The notes under the pieces were generated by a model. That model was not told where the DNA came from. It saw nothing but the letters and a program-made list of their open reading frames with translations, and did no database searches. The position numbers and the translations under genes were made by a program. This document shows positions 52,859-61,666 of a stretch of 64,000 nucleotides of DNA, one piece after another. Source of the stretch: an uncultured Eubacteriales bacterium (GTDB taxonomy: Bacteria > Bacillota > Clostridia > Oscillospirales > Acutalibacteraceae); NCBI GenBank assembly GCA_958417225.1, contig CATZCM010000002.1, positions 1-64,000 on the forward strand. The letters run 5' to 3'. Positions within the stretch are counted from its first letter, which is position 1. Every line of letters starts with the position of its first letter.

Positions 52859-55800
52859 ATGGAAAATAAAAAATACAACTTTATTGTAGAACTTAATGAA
52901 GACAAGGCATTAAAGAGAGAGATTTTAAATGCGAAGTCACTTTACGAAAGTTATAAAATTGTAAAAATCAGATTTCCACATGTATTTAAAAACTATGTTG
53001 AGTATAAGAGTTTTATGAACGAACTGCACGACCTAAGGCTTAAATACGACAATCAGTTAAGTGATGAAGAACTAGAATTTGTATCAGGAGGTGTTCAAAA
53101 TAAATTTTTAACATTGTGCTTAAGTGGATTATCGATTATTTCATCTCTAGGACCGATTACTACAAATGTGAGAGCGTGGGATTCAGGTACGTGTGCGGTG
53201 CATGGGGACAACTCTGACGTTTATACGGCAGGAAAAGTGCCACAGAAACAATTGATAGGGGGAGGTACATCTAGGCTTACTAAGTGGATTGAAAGTCATC
53301 AGCCGGTACATGAGTCTATCACAGATCTTTCTTGGAGAATTGCTAATGGATTTGATGAGAAAAAGAAAATACCAGGTGCGTTGGAATTAGGTTCTGTATG
53401 GAATGACCTGATGAGCACGTCAGTTGCAAATTTTGCAGTTAATTATGGGTTGAAAGATTCTCTACCTAATACAGAGGAAATGTATGAAGAAGGATACAAA
53501 GGGTTATCCGACGAAATAGATCACTTGTTAGTAACTCAGATGAATTGTTGTTTATCAACATGGTTACTCCCTAGCCAAATTTCAGGCAAAATGATAGGAT
53601 CGATAAACGCAAGATTTTCACACAATGGAAGAGGAAACTATCTTCACTGTATGAACTGTACAGAGGGGGCGAACAAAGAAAAAAAAATTGCTGGACAAGC
53701 AAAGACATATAAACTTGTAGTTAGCTGGTTAGAGGCAGCATTAGCCTATGCGACTTATGGCATGGATATAAATAATATGCCAAGTGATCTTAGAAAAAAA
53801 GTAGACCCTCGCGTAAAAAAACTGATTATGGGAATGGGAGATATAGTAAGGTTTTCCTATGACAAGATTAAAAATAAGCATAAGTTTGGAGAAAGTGAGA
53901 TTTTATATGAAAATGCGTTAAAAGATGGAATTGTTGCATTTCTTTTGAAAACAAAGAATTTAAGCAAAGGTTTGCCGAAGAATGACAAAAGGTATTTGAG
54001 TTGTTGTATACTTGAGGGTGAATATTATGCATCGCAGTCTGAAGAAAGAGCAAAAATTATAGCTGAAGCTGAAAAAGAGGCGAAAACTGAAGCTAAAAAA
54101 AAGGCGGACAAAGAGGCTGATGAGATAATAAGAAACATAAAACTTTATTGTGAAAATAAAAGCGGGACATCGACAGTTAACGAAGGTGAAAAGGATGATG
54201 ATAATGACTGGAATTTAGATCATGATGATATGTATTATAGATATAGAGCGCTGGGAATGGCATGTCATACGATAGAGGATAGTTTTAATCCAGCGCATTG
54301 TGATAGAGTTGTTTCTTATAATGCTGAGAATAATACGGCTTCTCTTGGCAGAATAAAGAGTTTTTTAGATTATGACAATGGTAACCAAAAAGTAAAGGGA
54401 CACGGAGACTTTGATAAAATAACAGCTGCTGAAGTAAAGCTTTTAAAAGAAATGTCTGAGAATGGTAAGAAAAAAGAATTTTATGAAGAAAACAAAGGTC
54501 AATTAAAAACACTTGGGCTTACTGATTCGATTGAAGCGGTGAAAGAATTTTTAGAAAATATGAGTGGAATAATGAAAGAACCCTCTTTAGAAGCTCTAAA
54601 AAATCAAATGGTGAAAATTGTTTCGAAGGTTATATGTTTTGATAAAAAAATTGCTAAAGATGAATCATACAGTCCATATGATAAACTTCCGAATTTGAAA
54701 TTAAGCGAAGGTGATGCAGACTATATTGAATATGTAACTCCTGCAGGAGGAAGACTTCCTGGTGAGGTAGGAAAGCTTATATGTGAAGATGTCATAGAAT
54801 GTTTGAAAAAACATTTGAATGATAGAAAATATAAAAGATTACAAGGCGAGATTAAGGCTGCAGAGGAGAGTTTGACAAAAGGGGATATTAAGGGTACAGG
54901 AGAAACTTTAGATGATGTGACTTTTTACGTTCTTAGTAGAAAATTTATAAGTGAAGCGGATGCCCTTAAGTTGTGCATTGAAAATGAAAAAAGTTTTGTT
55001 TTAAAACAAAACTATGCAGAAGCAAAGCAATATGCACAGGGAGGATATTATCACGCTAATCATTTGCAAGAATATTTGAAAGAAGGGGGTTTTAGTAAAA
55101 AGTTAGAACAAATTTTATCGCAATCTGAAAAAACAAGCTTTGATACTCTGAAAAGGAGTATTGATCTTTTATGTAAAGATTATCAGGTAAGTGCTATTAA
55201 AGAAGACAATGTTTCTAGTAGTGAAATATTGACAGTTACAGATTTTAATCCACAGGCAGTGGATTTTCAGGGCTCTTTTAATGGAGCGATTAAAAACGAA
55301 TCAGGGGATATAGAGATTAATCCGTTGGATTTTTATACTTTGGATGAAGAGAAATTGAGAACAGAAAAACTTTATAATCAGTATATGGATACCCTTAAGG
55401 ACAGATATATTTTCGAACAAGCCCTGGTTGAAAAACCAGAAGATAAAAATAGTGAAAATACGTTAAAATATTTGACTGTGAGGGAAGGTCTTGCTCGATG
55501 CTTATATCAAGGAGACATGAACTTATATGATGAGTACTTGGACGCGTATAAGAATGGCCTAGATTGTAGTGAATTAAATAAACGTGCGCATGAAAGGGCA
55601 CTTGAAGAGTTTTCGGCTCAACCTTTAGGAGTGGGTAGTGATTATGGTACTAGAGAGTATAGAGATTTATTTAAACTTAGCGCGTTTTCTACAGTAGCGG
55701 AGCCTAAAGAACGAATAAGGCTTCTGGAATGCCAAAAAAATAGGGTTGAAGTGTGTTGCAATAAAGCTAAAGTTGATGCTGATAAAACTTCCTTTGAAAC

Positions 55801-56530
55801 ATTAAGAAAAATTGCAGAGTTCCTTTTAAACTATACTACCAATGTAATGAAGGAAAATAACAGCGATTATAGTGATTTTTTGATTCAGAATAACTTCGAG
55901 CAAAAGTTAGAGCAAGGAGGACGGTTGATTGATGATTATTTAAAAGAAAAATTGGAGGGAATAATAAAAAAACAGTGGGAAAATCTTACAGATAACAAAG
56001 AGGAAGAATTACGTAAAAAAATTTATCTAGAAAATGGCTCAGATGAAATTTTGGCTTTTCTAGAATCTAATTTAAGTTTTCTTAAAATGGATGAACAGCT
56101 GATATTAGAAAAGACTTTTTTAAATGAAAGTAAAAGCCTAACTAAAGAAACAAATGAACTTGTGAAAAAAGCTAAGACAGTCATATTTGTAAGCATGGTG
56201 AGTGCGGCGATGAATGGTGATGAAAATAGAAAAAATGTATGTAAGAATAGATATGTCCTTTTAAGTCAACTTGCAGATCAACTTAAAAAAGAAATGGATA
56301 AGGTAGGTGATAGTGAAGTAGTAGATCAAATAGTGGAATTTCAAAATCAGGATTTTCCACGGATGATTTGTACTGAGGTGAAATATGACGAGGGCAAACC
56401 GATTTTTGATGAAAGTAAATTACTTGGGAAGATCAAGTGGATTAGCATGTGCATAAGTGGAATAGGTGTAAATAATAGTGCAGCTATTAAGATGGGGGAT
56501 ATCTATATTAACATCATAAATTCAAAGTAG
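52859..56530 (+). CDS. Giant exported protein: double-glycine leader plus zinc phospholipase C domain
   Basis: 1223 aa. Residues 1-78 form a leader ending L-S-D-E-E-L-E-F-V-S-G-G (Gly77-Gly78), like Nif11/bacteriocin leaders. A hydrophobic segment (83-104) ends N-V-R-A before Trp107-Asp108. In Clostridium alpha-toxin and Bacillus PLC the mature enzyme starts with a Trp that binds zinc. Further ligand positions fit: His151 (P-V-H-E-S-I-T), Asp183 (G-S-V-W-N-D), His255, then L-G-M-A-C-H470-T-I-E-D474-S-F-N-P-A-H480, with the H+4 D, +10 H spacing of alpha-toxin H126/D130/H136, and His515-x3-Asp519. A ~210-residue insertion separates the halves and the last 700 residues are helical and unrecognised. 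Expected action: cleavage of phospholipids after export. Cotranscribed with the USP gene 22 bases downstream. Confidence 0.72.
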   Translation: MENKKYNFIVELNEDKALKREILNAKSLYESYKIVKIRFPHVFKNYVEYKSFMNELHDLRLKYDNQLSDEELEFVSGGVQNKFLTLCLSGLSIISSLGPITTNVRAWDSGTCAVHGDNSDVYTAGKVPQKQLIGGGTSRLTKWIESHQPVHESITDLSWRIANGFDEKKKIPGALELGSVWNDLMSTSVANFAVNYGLKDSLPNTEEMYEEGYKGLSDEIDHLLVTQMNCCLSTWLLPSQISGKMIGSINARFSHNGRGNYLHCMNCTEGANKEKKIAGQAKTYKLVVSWLEAALAYATYGMDINNMPSDLRKKVDPRVKKLIMGMGDIVRFSYDKIKNKHKFGESEILYENALKDGIVAFLLKTKNLSKGLPKNDKRYLSCCILEGEYYASQSEERAKIIAEAEKEAKTEAKKKADKEADEIIRNIKLYCENKSGTSTVNEGEKDDDNDWNLDHDDMYYRYRALGMACHTIEDSFNPAHCDRVVSYNAENNTASLGRIKSFLDYDNGNQKVKGHGDFDKITAAEVKLLKEMSENGKKKEFYEENKGQLKTLGLTDSIEAVKEFLENMSGIMKEPSLEALKNQMVKIVSKVICFDKKIAKDESYSPYDKLPNLKLSEGDADYIEYVTPAGGRLPGEVGKLICEDVIECLKKHLNDRKYKRLQGEIKAAEESLTKGDIKGTGETLDDVTFYVLSRKFISEADALKLCIENEKSFVLKQNYAEAKQYAQGGYYHANHLQEYLKEGGFSKKLEQILSQSEKTSFDTLKRSIDLLCKDYQVSAIKEDNVSSSEILTVTDFNPQAVDFQGSFNGAIKNESGDIEINPLDFYTLDEEKLRTEKLYNQYMDTLKDRYIFEQALVEKPEDKNSENTLKYLTVREGLARCLYQGDMNLYDEYLDAYKNGLDCSELNKRAHERALEEFSAQPLGVGSDYGTREYRDLFKLSAFSTVAEPKERIRLLECQKNRVEVCCNKAKVDADKTSFETLRKIAEFLLNYTTNVMKENNSDYSDFLIQNNFEQKLEQGGRLIDDYLKEKLEGIIKKQWENLTDNKEEELRKKIYLENGSDEILAFLESNLSFLKMDEQLILEKTFLNESKSLTKETNELVKKAKTVIFVSMVSAAMNGDENRKNVCKNRYVLLSQLADQLKKEMDKVGDSEVVDQIVEFQNQDFPRMICTEVKYDEGKPIFDESKLLGKIKWISMCISGIGVNNSAAIKMGDIYINIINSK

Positions 56531-56552
56531 AACGAAATGGAGTGGATTTAGT

Positions 56553-59500
56553 ATGAATAACAGTATTCAAAAGTGGCTCGAATTAATTGAAAGTGATGAG
56601 CAACTTTACAAAGATCTTGTAGAAAAAAAGTCTAAGTATGAAGCAACAGAAGCAGGTCTTCATAAGTTTTTAAGAAAAGATTTTATACCTCTAGCTCAAA
56701 GTTATGGATTTGAATTTTCTGAGGAAGATCTCTTGGAATTTCAGAAGCAAAAAATGCAAAAGCTTGATGACGACGTATTGGAAAATATTGCGGGTGGCAA
56801 GAAAAATAATATGATTGGTTGGGGACTCCTTTCGATATTACTCCTGTCATCATTGCCAATTGGATGCATGTTAGTCGATAGGAATGAAAAACCTGTGGAT
56901 TCGTTAGTTAATATGAGTACAGATAAAAAAATTAAAGATAATGAAAATTTACGAAATAGTACAACAACGGTAAATTCTGATCAGTTTGATAATGAAGATG
57001 ACGATAATAATACAACAATCTTTTCAAAAATTAATAAAAATGGCCGGGATAAACGTAAAAAAAGAAACCCTTCAATTTACCATGAAACTCGGAGTGATGT
57101 TGGAAAAGGCGGACCTTTATTTAGATCTAGCAATAATGAGAATTTAAGTAAGTTAATGAATGTTCTAGAAAATAATAAACTAAAAGAGAAACTGAAGGGT
57201 TCCGAAGGAATGTTGACTGAAAAGAAAAACGTTGCAGACCGATTTGCACAGCAGTCGACTAATGAAAGACAAGAAGACCAACAAAGGCAAAATCAATCCG
57301 AAAATAAAATTGGCCATAATGAACGTGAATTTGATCGGCTCAAAAAAGATCTAAATAACGCAAATGAAGAATTGTCAGGATCACAGGAAACAGTAAAACA
57401 ATCAAGAGAAGGAACACAAACGGACTCATTGAATGTTGCTAAAGATGAAATTGATAGTCTGCAGGGGGAGGTTAGTGAAGTAAAGGCGGAGTTGACCAGA
57501 GCGCAACAAACTGAGAAACAAGCAAATGATGAAAGTCAAAGAGTTGGTAGTGAAATAGCTGAAGAAAGAGCTAAATTAGTAAATTTACAAAGTGAAATTG
57601 AACGTCAGAAGGAGGAAATTAATAAAGTACAAGCAGAGTTGGCTAAAGCGCAACAAACTGAGAGACAGGCAAATGATGAAAGAGATCAAGCAAGGGAAGA
57701 AGAAAGAAAGTCACAACTCGAATTAAGTGTAGTTCAAGACAGATCTGCAAACCAGGAGAGAGAAAACACAAATCTAAAAAATCAACTGAAAACGTTAGAA
57801 GGTCAGTTAGCTGAAGTTCGGAGGCAATCTGAAGTATTACGGGGGAATTTAGAACGTGAAAAAAGTGAAAAAGATGAAAAAAGTGCTGAACTACAAAAAC
57901 AATTAATTGAAGCAAAAAGAAAAACTGACGAATTGAAAGAACAATTAACCCAAGAAACAGAAAAATTTAGCACAGTACAAGTAGAATTGACTAAAGCACA
58001 ACAAGCTTTGGAACAGGCAAATAATGAAAAGCAAAGAATTGGTGGTGAAATAGCTGAAGAAAGATCTGAATTAGTAAATTTACAAAGTGGAATTGATCGT
58101 CTGCAGGGGGAAGTTAGTGAAGTAAAAGCAGAGTTGACCAGAGCGCAACAAACTGAGAGACAGGCAAATGATGAAAGAGATCAAGCAAGGGAAGAAGAAA
58201 GAAAGTCACAACTCGAATTAAGTGTAGTTCAAGACAGATCTGCAAACCAGGAGAGAGAAAACACAAATCTAAAAAATCAACTGAAAACGTTAGAAGGTCA
58301 GTTAGCTGAAGTTCGGAGGCAATCTGAAGTATTACGGGGGAATTTAGAACGTGAAAAAAGTGAAAAAGATGAAAAAAGTGCTGAACTACAAAAACAATTA
58401 ATTGAAGCAAAAAGAAAAACTGACGAATTGAAAGAACAATTAACCCAAGAAACAGAAAAATTTAGCACAGTACAAGTAGAATTGACTAAAGCACAACAAG
58501 CTTTGGAACAGGCAAATAATGAAAAGCAAAGAATTGGTGGTGAAATAGCTGAAGAAAGATCTGAATTAGTAAATTTACAAAGTGGAATTGATCGTCTGCA
58601 GGGGGAAGTTAGTGAAGTAAAAGCAGAGTTGACCAGAGCGCAACAAACTGAGAGACAGGCAAATGATAAAAGGGGAATGGCTGAGCAAGAAAGGGATCAA
58701 GCAAGAAAAGAAAGAAAGTTGCAGCTCGAGTTAAGTGATGTTCGAGCAAAATCTGCGTATAAAGGAATAGGAAACACAGACCTAGCAAATCAACAGCAAG
58801 CTTTGATAGATAAGCCAGCTGAAAAACAATCTAAATCCTTATCGGGGATTTTAAAAAGTGAGAAAAGGGAAACACAAAGTAAGTTAGATGAAACCACCGA
58901 GTTGCAAGAGCAATTAACTCAAGATAGTATAACGGAAGCAGAGTTGGATGAAGCACAACAGGCTAAGGAAGAGAAATTTGATAGTGATGGTGAAAAAAAT
59001 CAAACAGAAGGAACAAAAACAGAAGAGAGGGATGATAATTTACAAAAACAATTACAGGAAGTACAAACCGTATCTGCACAAGGGCAATTAGGAGAACCTC
59101 CCCAAGAACAGTCAACTGAACATTCGCAAGAACAAAAAAATGGAGACGCTGAGCCTTTACAGGAAGTGAAAGAAAAACCGAAGTATGATGGACAGGGTTC
59201 AATGACTGAGGTTTACAGTAAAACAGAGGGTACATTAGAAAGTAAGGCAAAGGAAATGCCTGTTCAAGATAGTGATCAATTACAATCGTTGAGTTCGAGT
59301 CCTAAAACTCTTGCTCAGTTGATAAAAGAAGCTGCAAAAGGAATTGTACAGTTAAGAAATAAAGGAGAATCACGACGTTTTGAAGGAGAATCGGAAGAGG
59401 GTAATGTTATTAGTGCCGCACGTACATGTATTCAATTCAATGATTTGTCTGGATTGGAAGAGTACAGTGCGACTTGCGTAAGACAGGCACTGATTATGTA

Positions 59501-60890
59501 TGTGAGGGGAACACTCAATGACGCTACAGAATCATCAGATAGGATTGAGACTGTTGAAAAGATACTAGGAAAGATTTTGTGTTTTCATGAAGATGAAATA
59601 AATGCTATTTCTAGTGGCCCTGAGAACAAAGAAGATGCGGTGCGTAAAAGATCTATAGATCCAAATTATGCTTTTGAAGAATGGTTTGTGCAATTAGTAA
59701 AAGAATACAATAATAAAGATAAGTCTTCACAAGATTTTGTGAGTCGAATTTTGAGAAATAGAGTAATATGCGGTGGTGAAGTTAATCAATTAGAAATATG
59801 CAAGGAGCTAAAAAGTAAACTTTTTGAGGAGAAAGATAAAATATTTGGAACCGAAGTAGATGATAGTGCCAAAAATGAGGCTCCGATAGAAAAAGAAAAT
59901 CTAAAATTACCACCGGATCAGGTAGTTGAATGCACTACAAAAAATCTACCTAATGATGTTAGAAGATTTTGTTTTATGAATTCTGTATTACAGCAATTAT
60001 ATAGAATTGATGGGCTAAGAGAATATAATAAACAAATGTTATCGAAGCTTCGTGAGCTAAATAAACAAGGTCCGAATGACGAACAAGAGTCAGACATGAA
60101 AGTACGTAGTGAACTAGAGAAAATTTTTAAGTATATGGATGCTAAAGATACAGAGGTTGTGGAGTTAGAAGCAAGCGTTGAGGGAGACTATAAAGGGATT
60201 CATGAGGGATTTATAGCTTTTGGTAAAAGCCATGACGCACTGTGTTTTGTTGATGAAATTCAAAGAGGGCTTAATGATTACCAAGAGGCAAATTATTTTA
60301 CTATGTTTATGAAAAAATTTTTTCCAGACTATATTTTTGGTGATAACGAGACTGACGAAAATAAAAGAATAGTAGATTTGAATCCAAAGAAAGACATTAT
60401 GGTTATAATGAATTCTGTGCAAGCGCTTGAAATGAGTAAATATGAAAAAGAGTTAACAGGGTTTGTATTGCATACAGGTTCTGTTCATAGTGGACACTAT
60501 ATATCTTATGTTAAGGAAAATGGAGTATGGTTCATAATTGATGATATACACGGGATAACAGAAGTAGATCAACATGAGGTAACTGCCGTTATAACAGGTG
60601 CAAAAAATTTGATGGAAAGAGAAAAGGAGATAAACCGAGAAGAGATGAAAGTTAATGCAGCTCAGAGGAAGCTAAGTGAAGACATAGAGAACCTTCAACA
60701 ACAACTGATAGTTGCAAGCAATCGAGAATCTCAGAACCCTTTTAATGAACAGTTAGAAGCTTTGCAAAAACAAGAAGCTCAGTACAGTGCAGAAAAACAG
60801 AAATTGGAAGAGGCTAAGAAATATCTACTAGACGAAAAGTACGTTCAACAGCCACGAATAACTTTATGTCGATACACAAAACTGTCTTAA
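56553..60890 (+). CDS. Giant exported protein: Nif11-like leader, coiled coil, USP deubiquitinase
   Basis: 1445 aa. Residues 1-82 are a Nif11-like leader: W-L-E-L-I-E-S-D-E-Q-L, A-Q-S-Y-G-F-E-F-S-E-E-D-L, then L-D-D-D-V-L-E-N-I-A-G-G (Gly81-Gly82). A membrane-type helix follows (88-107). Residues 190-790 are Gln/Glu/Lys-rich coiled coil with a 165-residue unit repeated in tandem. Residues about 1130-1370 carry a ubiquitin-specific-protease core: Cys box R-F-C1140-F-M-N-S-V-L-Q-Q-L, His box H-S-G-H1315-Y-I-S-Y-V-K and V-W-F-I-I-D1330-D1331, the same order and wording as eukaryotic USPs. The domain is short for a USP but has the full triad. A second short coiled coil ends the protein. It should remove ubiquitin in a eukaryotic cell; bacteria have no substrate. 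Possible horizontal origin from a host. Confidence 0.8.
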   Translation: MNNSIQKWLELIESDEQLYKDLVEKKSKYEATEAGLHKFLRKDFIPLAQSYGFEFSEEDLLEFQKQKMQKLDDDVLENIAGGKKNNMIGWGLLSILLLSSLPIGCMLVDRNEKPVDSLVNMSTDKKIKDNENLRNSTTTVNSDQFDNEDDDNNTTIFSKINKNGRDKRKKRNPSIYHETRSDVGKGGPLFRSSNNENLSKLMNVLENNKLKEKLKGSEGMLTEKKNVADRFAQQSTNERQEDQQRQNQSENKIGHNEREFDRLKKDLNNANEELSGSQETVKQSREGTQTDSLNVAKDEIDSLQGEVSEVKAELTRAQQTEKQANDESQRVGSEIAEERAKLVNLQSEIERQKEEINKVQAELAKAQQTERQANDERDQAREEERKSQLELSVVQDRSANQERENTNLKNQLKTLEGQLAEVRRQSEVLRGNLEREKSEKDEKSAELQKQLIEAKRKTDELKEQLTQETEKFSTVQVELTKAQQALEQANNEKQRIGGEIAEERSELVNLQSGIDRLQGEVSEVKAELTRAQQTERQANDERDQAREEERKSQLELSVVQDRSANQERENTNLKNQLKTLEGQLAEVRRQSEVLRGNLEREKSEKDEKSAELQKQLIEAKRKTDELKEQLTQETEKFSTVQVELTKAQQALEQANNEKQRIGGEIAEERSELVNLQSGIDRLQGEVSEVKAELTRAQQTERQANDKRGMAEQERDQARKERKLQLELSDVRAKSAYKGIGNTDLANQQQALIDKPAEKQSKSLSGILKSEKRETQSKLDETTELQEQLTQDSITEAELDEAQQAKEEKFDSDGEKNQTEGTKTEERDDNLQKQLQEVQTVSAQGQLGEPPQEQSTEHSQEQKNGDAEPLQEVKEKPKYDGQGSMTEVYSKTEGTLESKAKEMPVQDSDQLQSLSSSPKTLAQLIKEAAKGIVQLRNKGESRRFEGESEEGNVISAARTCIQFNDLSGLEEYSATCVRQALIMYVRGTLNDATESSDRIETVEKILGKILCFHEDEINAISSGPENKEDAVRKRSIDPNYAFEEWFVQLVKEYNNKDKSSQDFVSRILRNRVICGGEVNQLEICKELKSKLFEEKDKIFGTEVDDSAKNEAPIEKENLKLPPDQVVECTTKNLPNDVRRFCFMNSVLQQLYRIDGLREYNKQMLSKLRELNKQGPNDEQESDMKVRSELEKIFKYMDAKDTEVVELEASVEGDYKGIHEGFIAFGKSHDALCFVDEIQRGLNDYQEANYFTMFMKKFFPDYIFGDNETDENKRIVDLNPKKDIMVIMNSVQALEMSKYEKELTGFVLHTGSVHSGHYISYVKENGVWFIIDDIHGITEVDQHEVTAVITGAKNLMEREKEINREEMKVNAAQRKLSEDIENLQQQLIVASNRESQNPFNEQLEALQKQEAQYSAEKQKLEEAKKYLLDEKYVQQPRITLCRYTKLS
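57648..58665 (+). repeat. 495-bp tandem repeat inside the coiled-coil gene
   Basis: Two complete 495-base units (57648-58142 and 58143-58637) and the first ~28 bases of a third, nearly identical in DNA. A diverged earlier piece is at 57450-57530. Each unit encodes 165 residues of coiled coil. The near identity shows a very recent duplication that is likely to vary in copy number between strains. Confidence 0.9.
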
Positions 60891-60900
60891 TTGTGTAGTC

Positions 60901-60932
60901 TATAACTTTACAATTTTAGTTGTAGGTTATAT
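60901..60932 (+). terminator. Terminator of the effector operon
   Basis: TATAACTTTACAA pairs with TTGTAGGTTATA around TTTTAG, 11 bases past the stop. It resembles the hairpins at 739-782 and 5662-5704. Confidence 0.6.
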
Positions 60933-61008
60933 GTATTATTGAAAAATAGATATATCACAATGAAAAAGGGACGGTGGCCGAAAAATATAAATTTTTTTAT
61001 TTTAGGGC

Positions 61009-61037
61009 TTGCATTTTTCTTTTGAATATGGTATTAT
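61009..61037 (+). promoter_or_regulatory. Promoter of the S10 operon
   Basis: TTGCAT and TATTAT with a 17-base gap, about 260 bases upstream of rpsJ. Confidence 0.65.
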
Positions 61038-61044
61038 ATTAATG

Positions 61045-61296
61045 CGTGACTGCAACATGATATGCGTTGAAGCGGGAGGTTGCGGCTAATAGCCGGTTTT
61101 TCCGTGGAGTATGTCCGATTTTAAACCGGGCGATATGAGAAACTTTTTAGTATATTTATACTTTAGATTTTACTATCCCGGAGCGTCTCGTGAGAGATAC
61201 GTCCGGGATTTAAATATCCAAAAGTGTGAAACACCCGGAGAGGTGTGAAGTTTTGTAATGGCCCGCCAACTAAATTTATTAAGGAGGCGATCTACA
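61045..61296 (+). promoter_or_regulatory. Structured leader of the S10 operon
   Basis: A ~250-base untranslated leader with several paired blocks: GCGGGAGGTTGCGGC...GCCGG, a CCGTGGAGTATGTCCG...CGGGCG segment, and a long hairpin at 61175-61209 (ATCCCGGA/TCCGGGAT). The order of blocks agrees with the leaders I know in front of clostridial rpsJ, which are thought to be ribosomal-protein-responsive. A short ATG frame at 61258 is in frame with rpsJ but lacks a ribosome site. Confidence 0.6.
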
Positions 61297-61608
61297 GTGG
61301 CAGTCAAAGAAAAAATCAGGGTAAGACTTAAAGGGTACGATCATCAATTGGTTGATCAATCGGCACAGAAAATCGTTGAAACAGCAAAACGTTCAGGTGC
61401 AAAAATTTCAGGACCAGTGCCATTGCCAACTGAAAAACAAGTTGTTACGATTTTGAGAGCTGTACATAAGTACAAGGATAGTCGTGAGCAATTTGAGATG
61501 AGAACACACAAAAGACTTATCGATATCATGAGACCATCAAATAAAACTGTTGAGTCTTTGATGAACTTAGAACTCCCTGCTGGCGTTGACATAGAAATCA
61601 AACTGTAA
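61297..61608 (+). CDS. rpsJ: 30S ribosomal protein S10
   Basis: 103 aa from the GTG at 61297, which follows AAGGAGG by nine bases and gives the normal S10 start [15 protein letters not shown]. The upstream in-frame ATG at 61258 would add 13 unusual residues. Also a transcription factor (NusE) that binds NusG. Confidence 0.96.
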   Translation: MAVKEKIRVRLKGYDHQLVDQSAQKIVETAKRSGAKISGPVPLPTEKQVVTILRAVHKYKDSREQFEMRTHKRLIDIMRPSNKTVESLMNLELPAGVDIEIKL

Positions 61609-61666
61609 AGCAGATGGGGTCAAGTTGGCAGACAGCCAACCAATAACCTAACAGGAGGAATTATTT

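Noticed and set aside
57643..58410. Antisense ORFs over the coiled-coil repeat
   Set aside because: They are reverse-frame shadows of a repetitive Glu/Lys/Gln-rich gene and simply repeat with it.
57648..58665. CRISPR array or satellite
   Set aside because: The repeat unit is 495 bases, lies inside a continuous reading frame and has no spacers. I saw no CRISPR-like short repeats elsewhere in the window.
61045..61209. Metabolite riboswitch before rpsJ
   Set aside because: The pairing pattern does not fit any riboswitch I know, and the position before the S10 operon favours a ribosomal-protein leader.
61258..61296. N-terminal extension of S10 from an in-frame ATG
   Set aside because: No ribosome site in front of it, while AAGGAGG is perfectly placed for the GTG at 61297 and the resulting start matches the S10 family.
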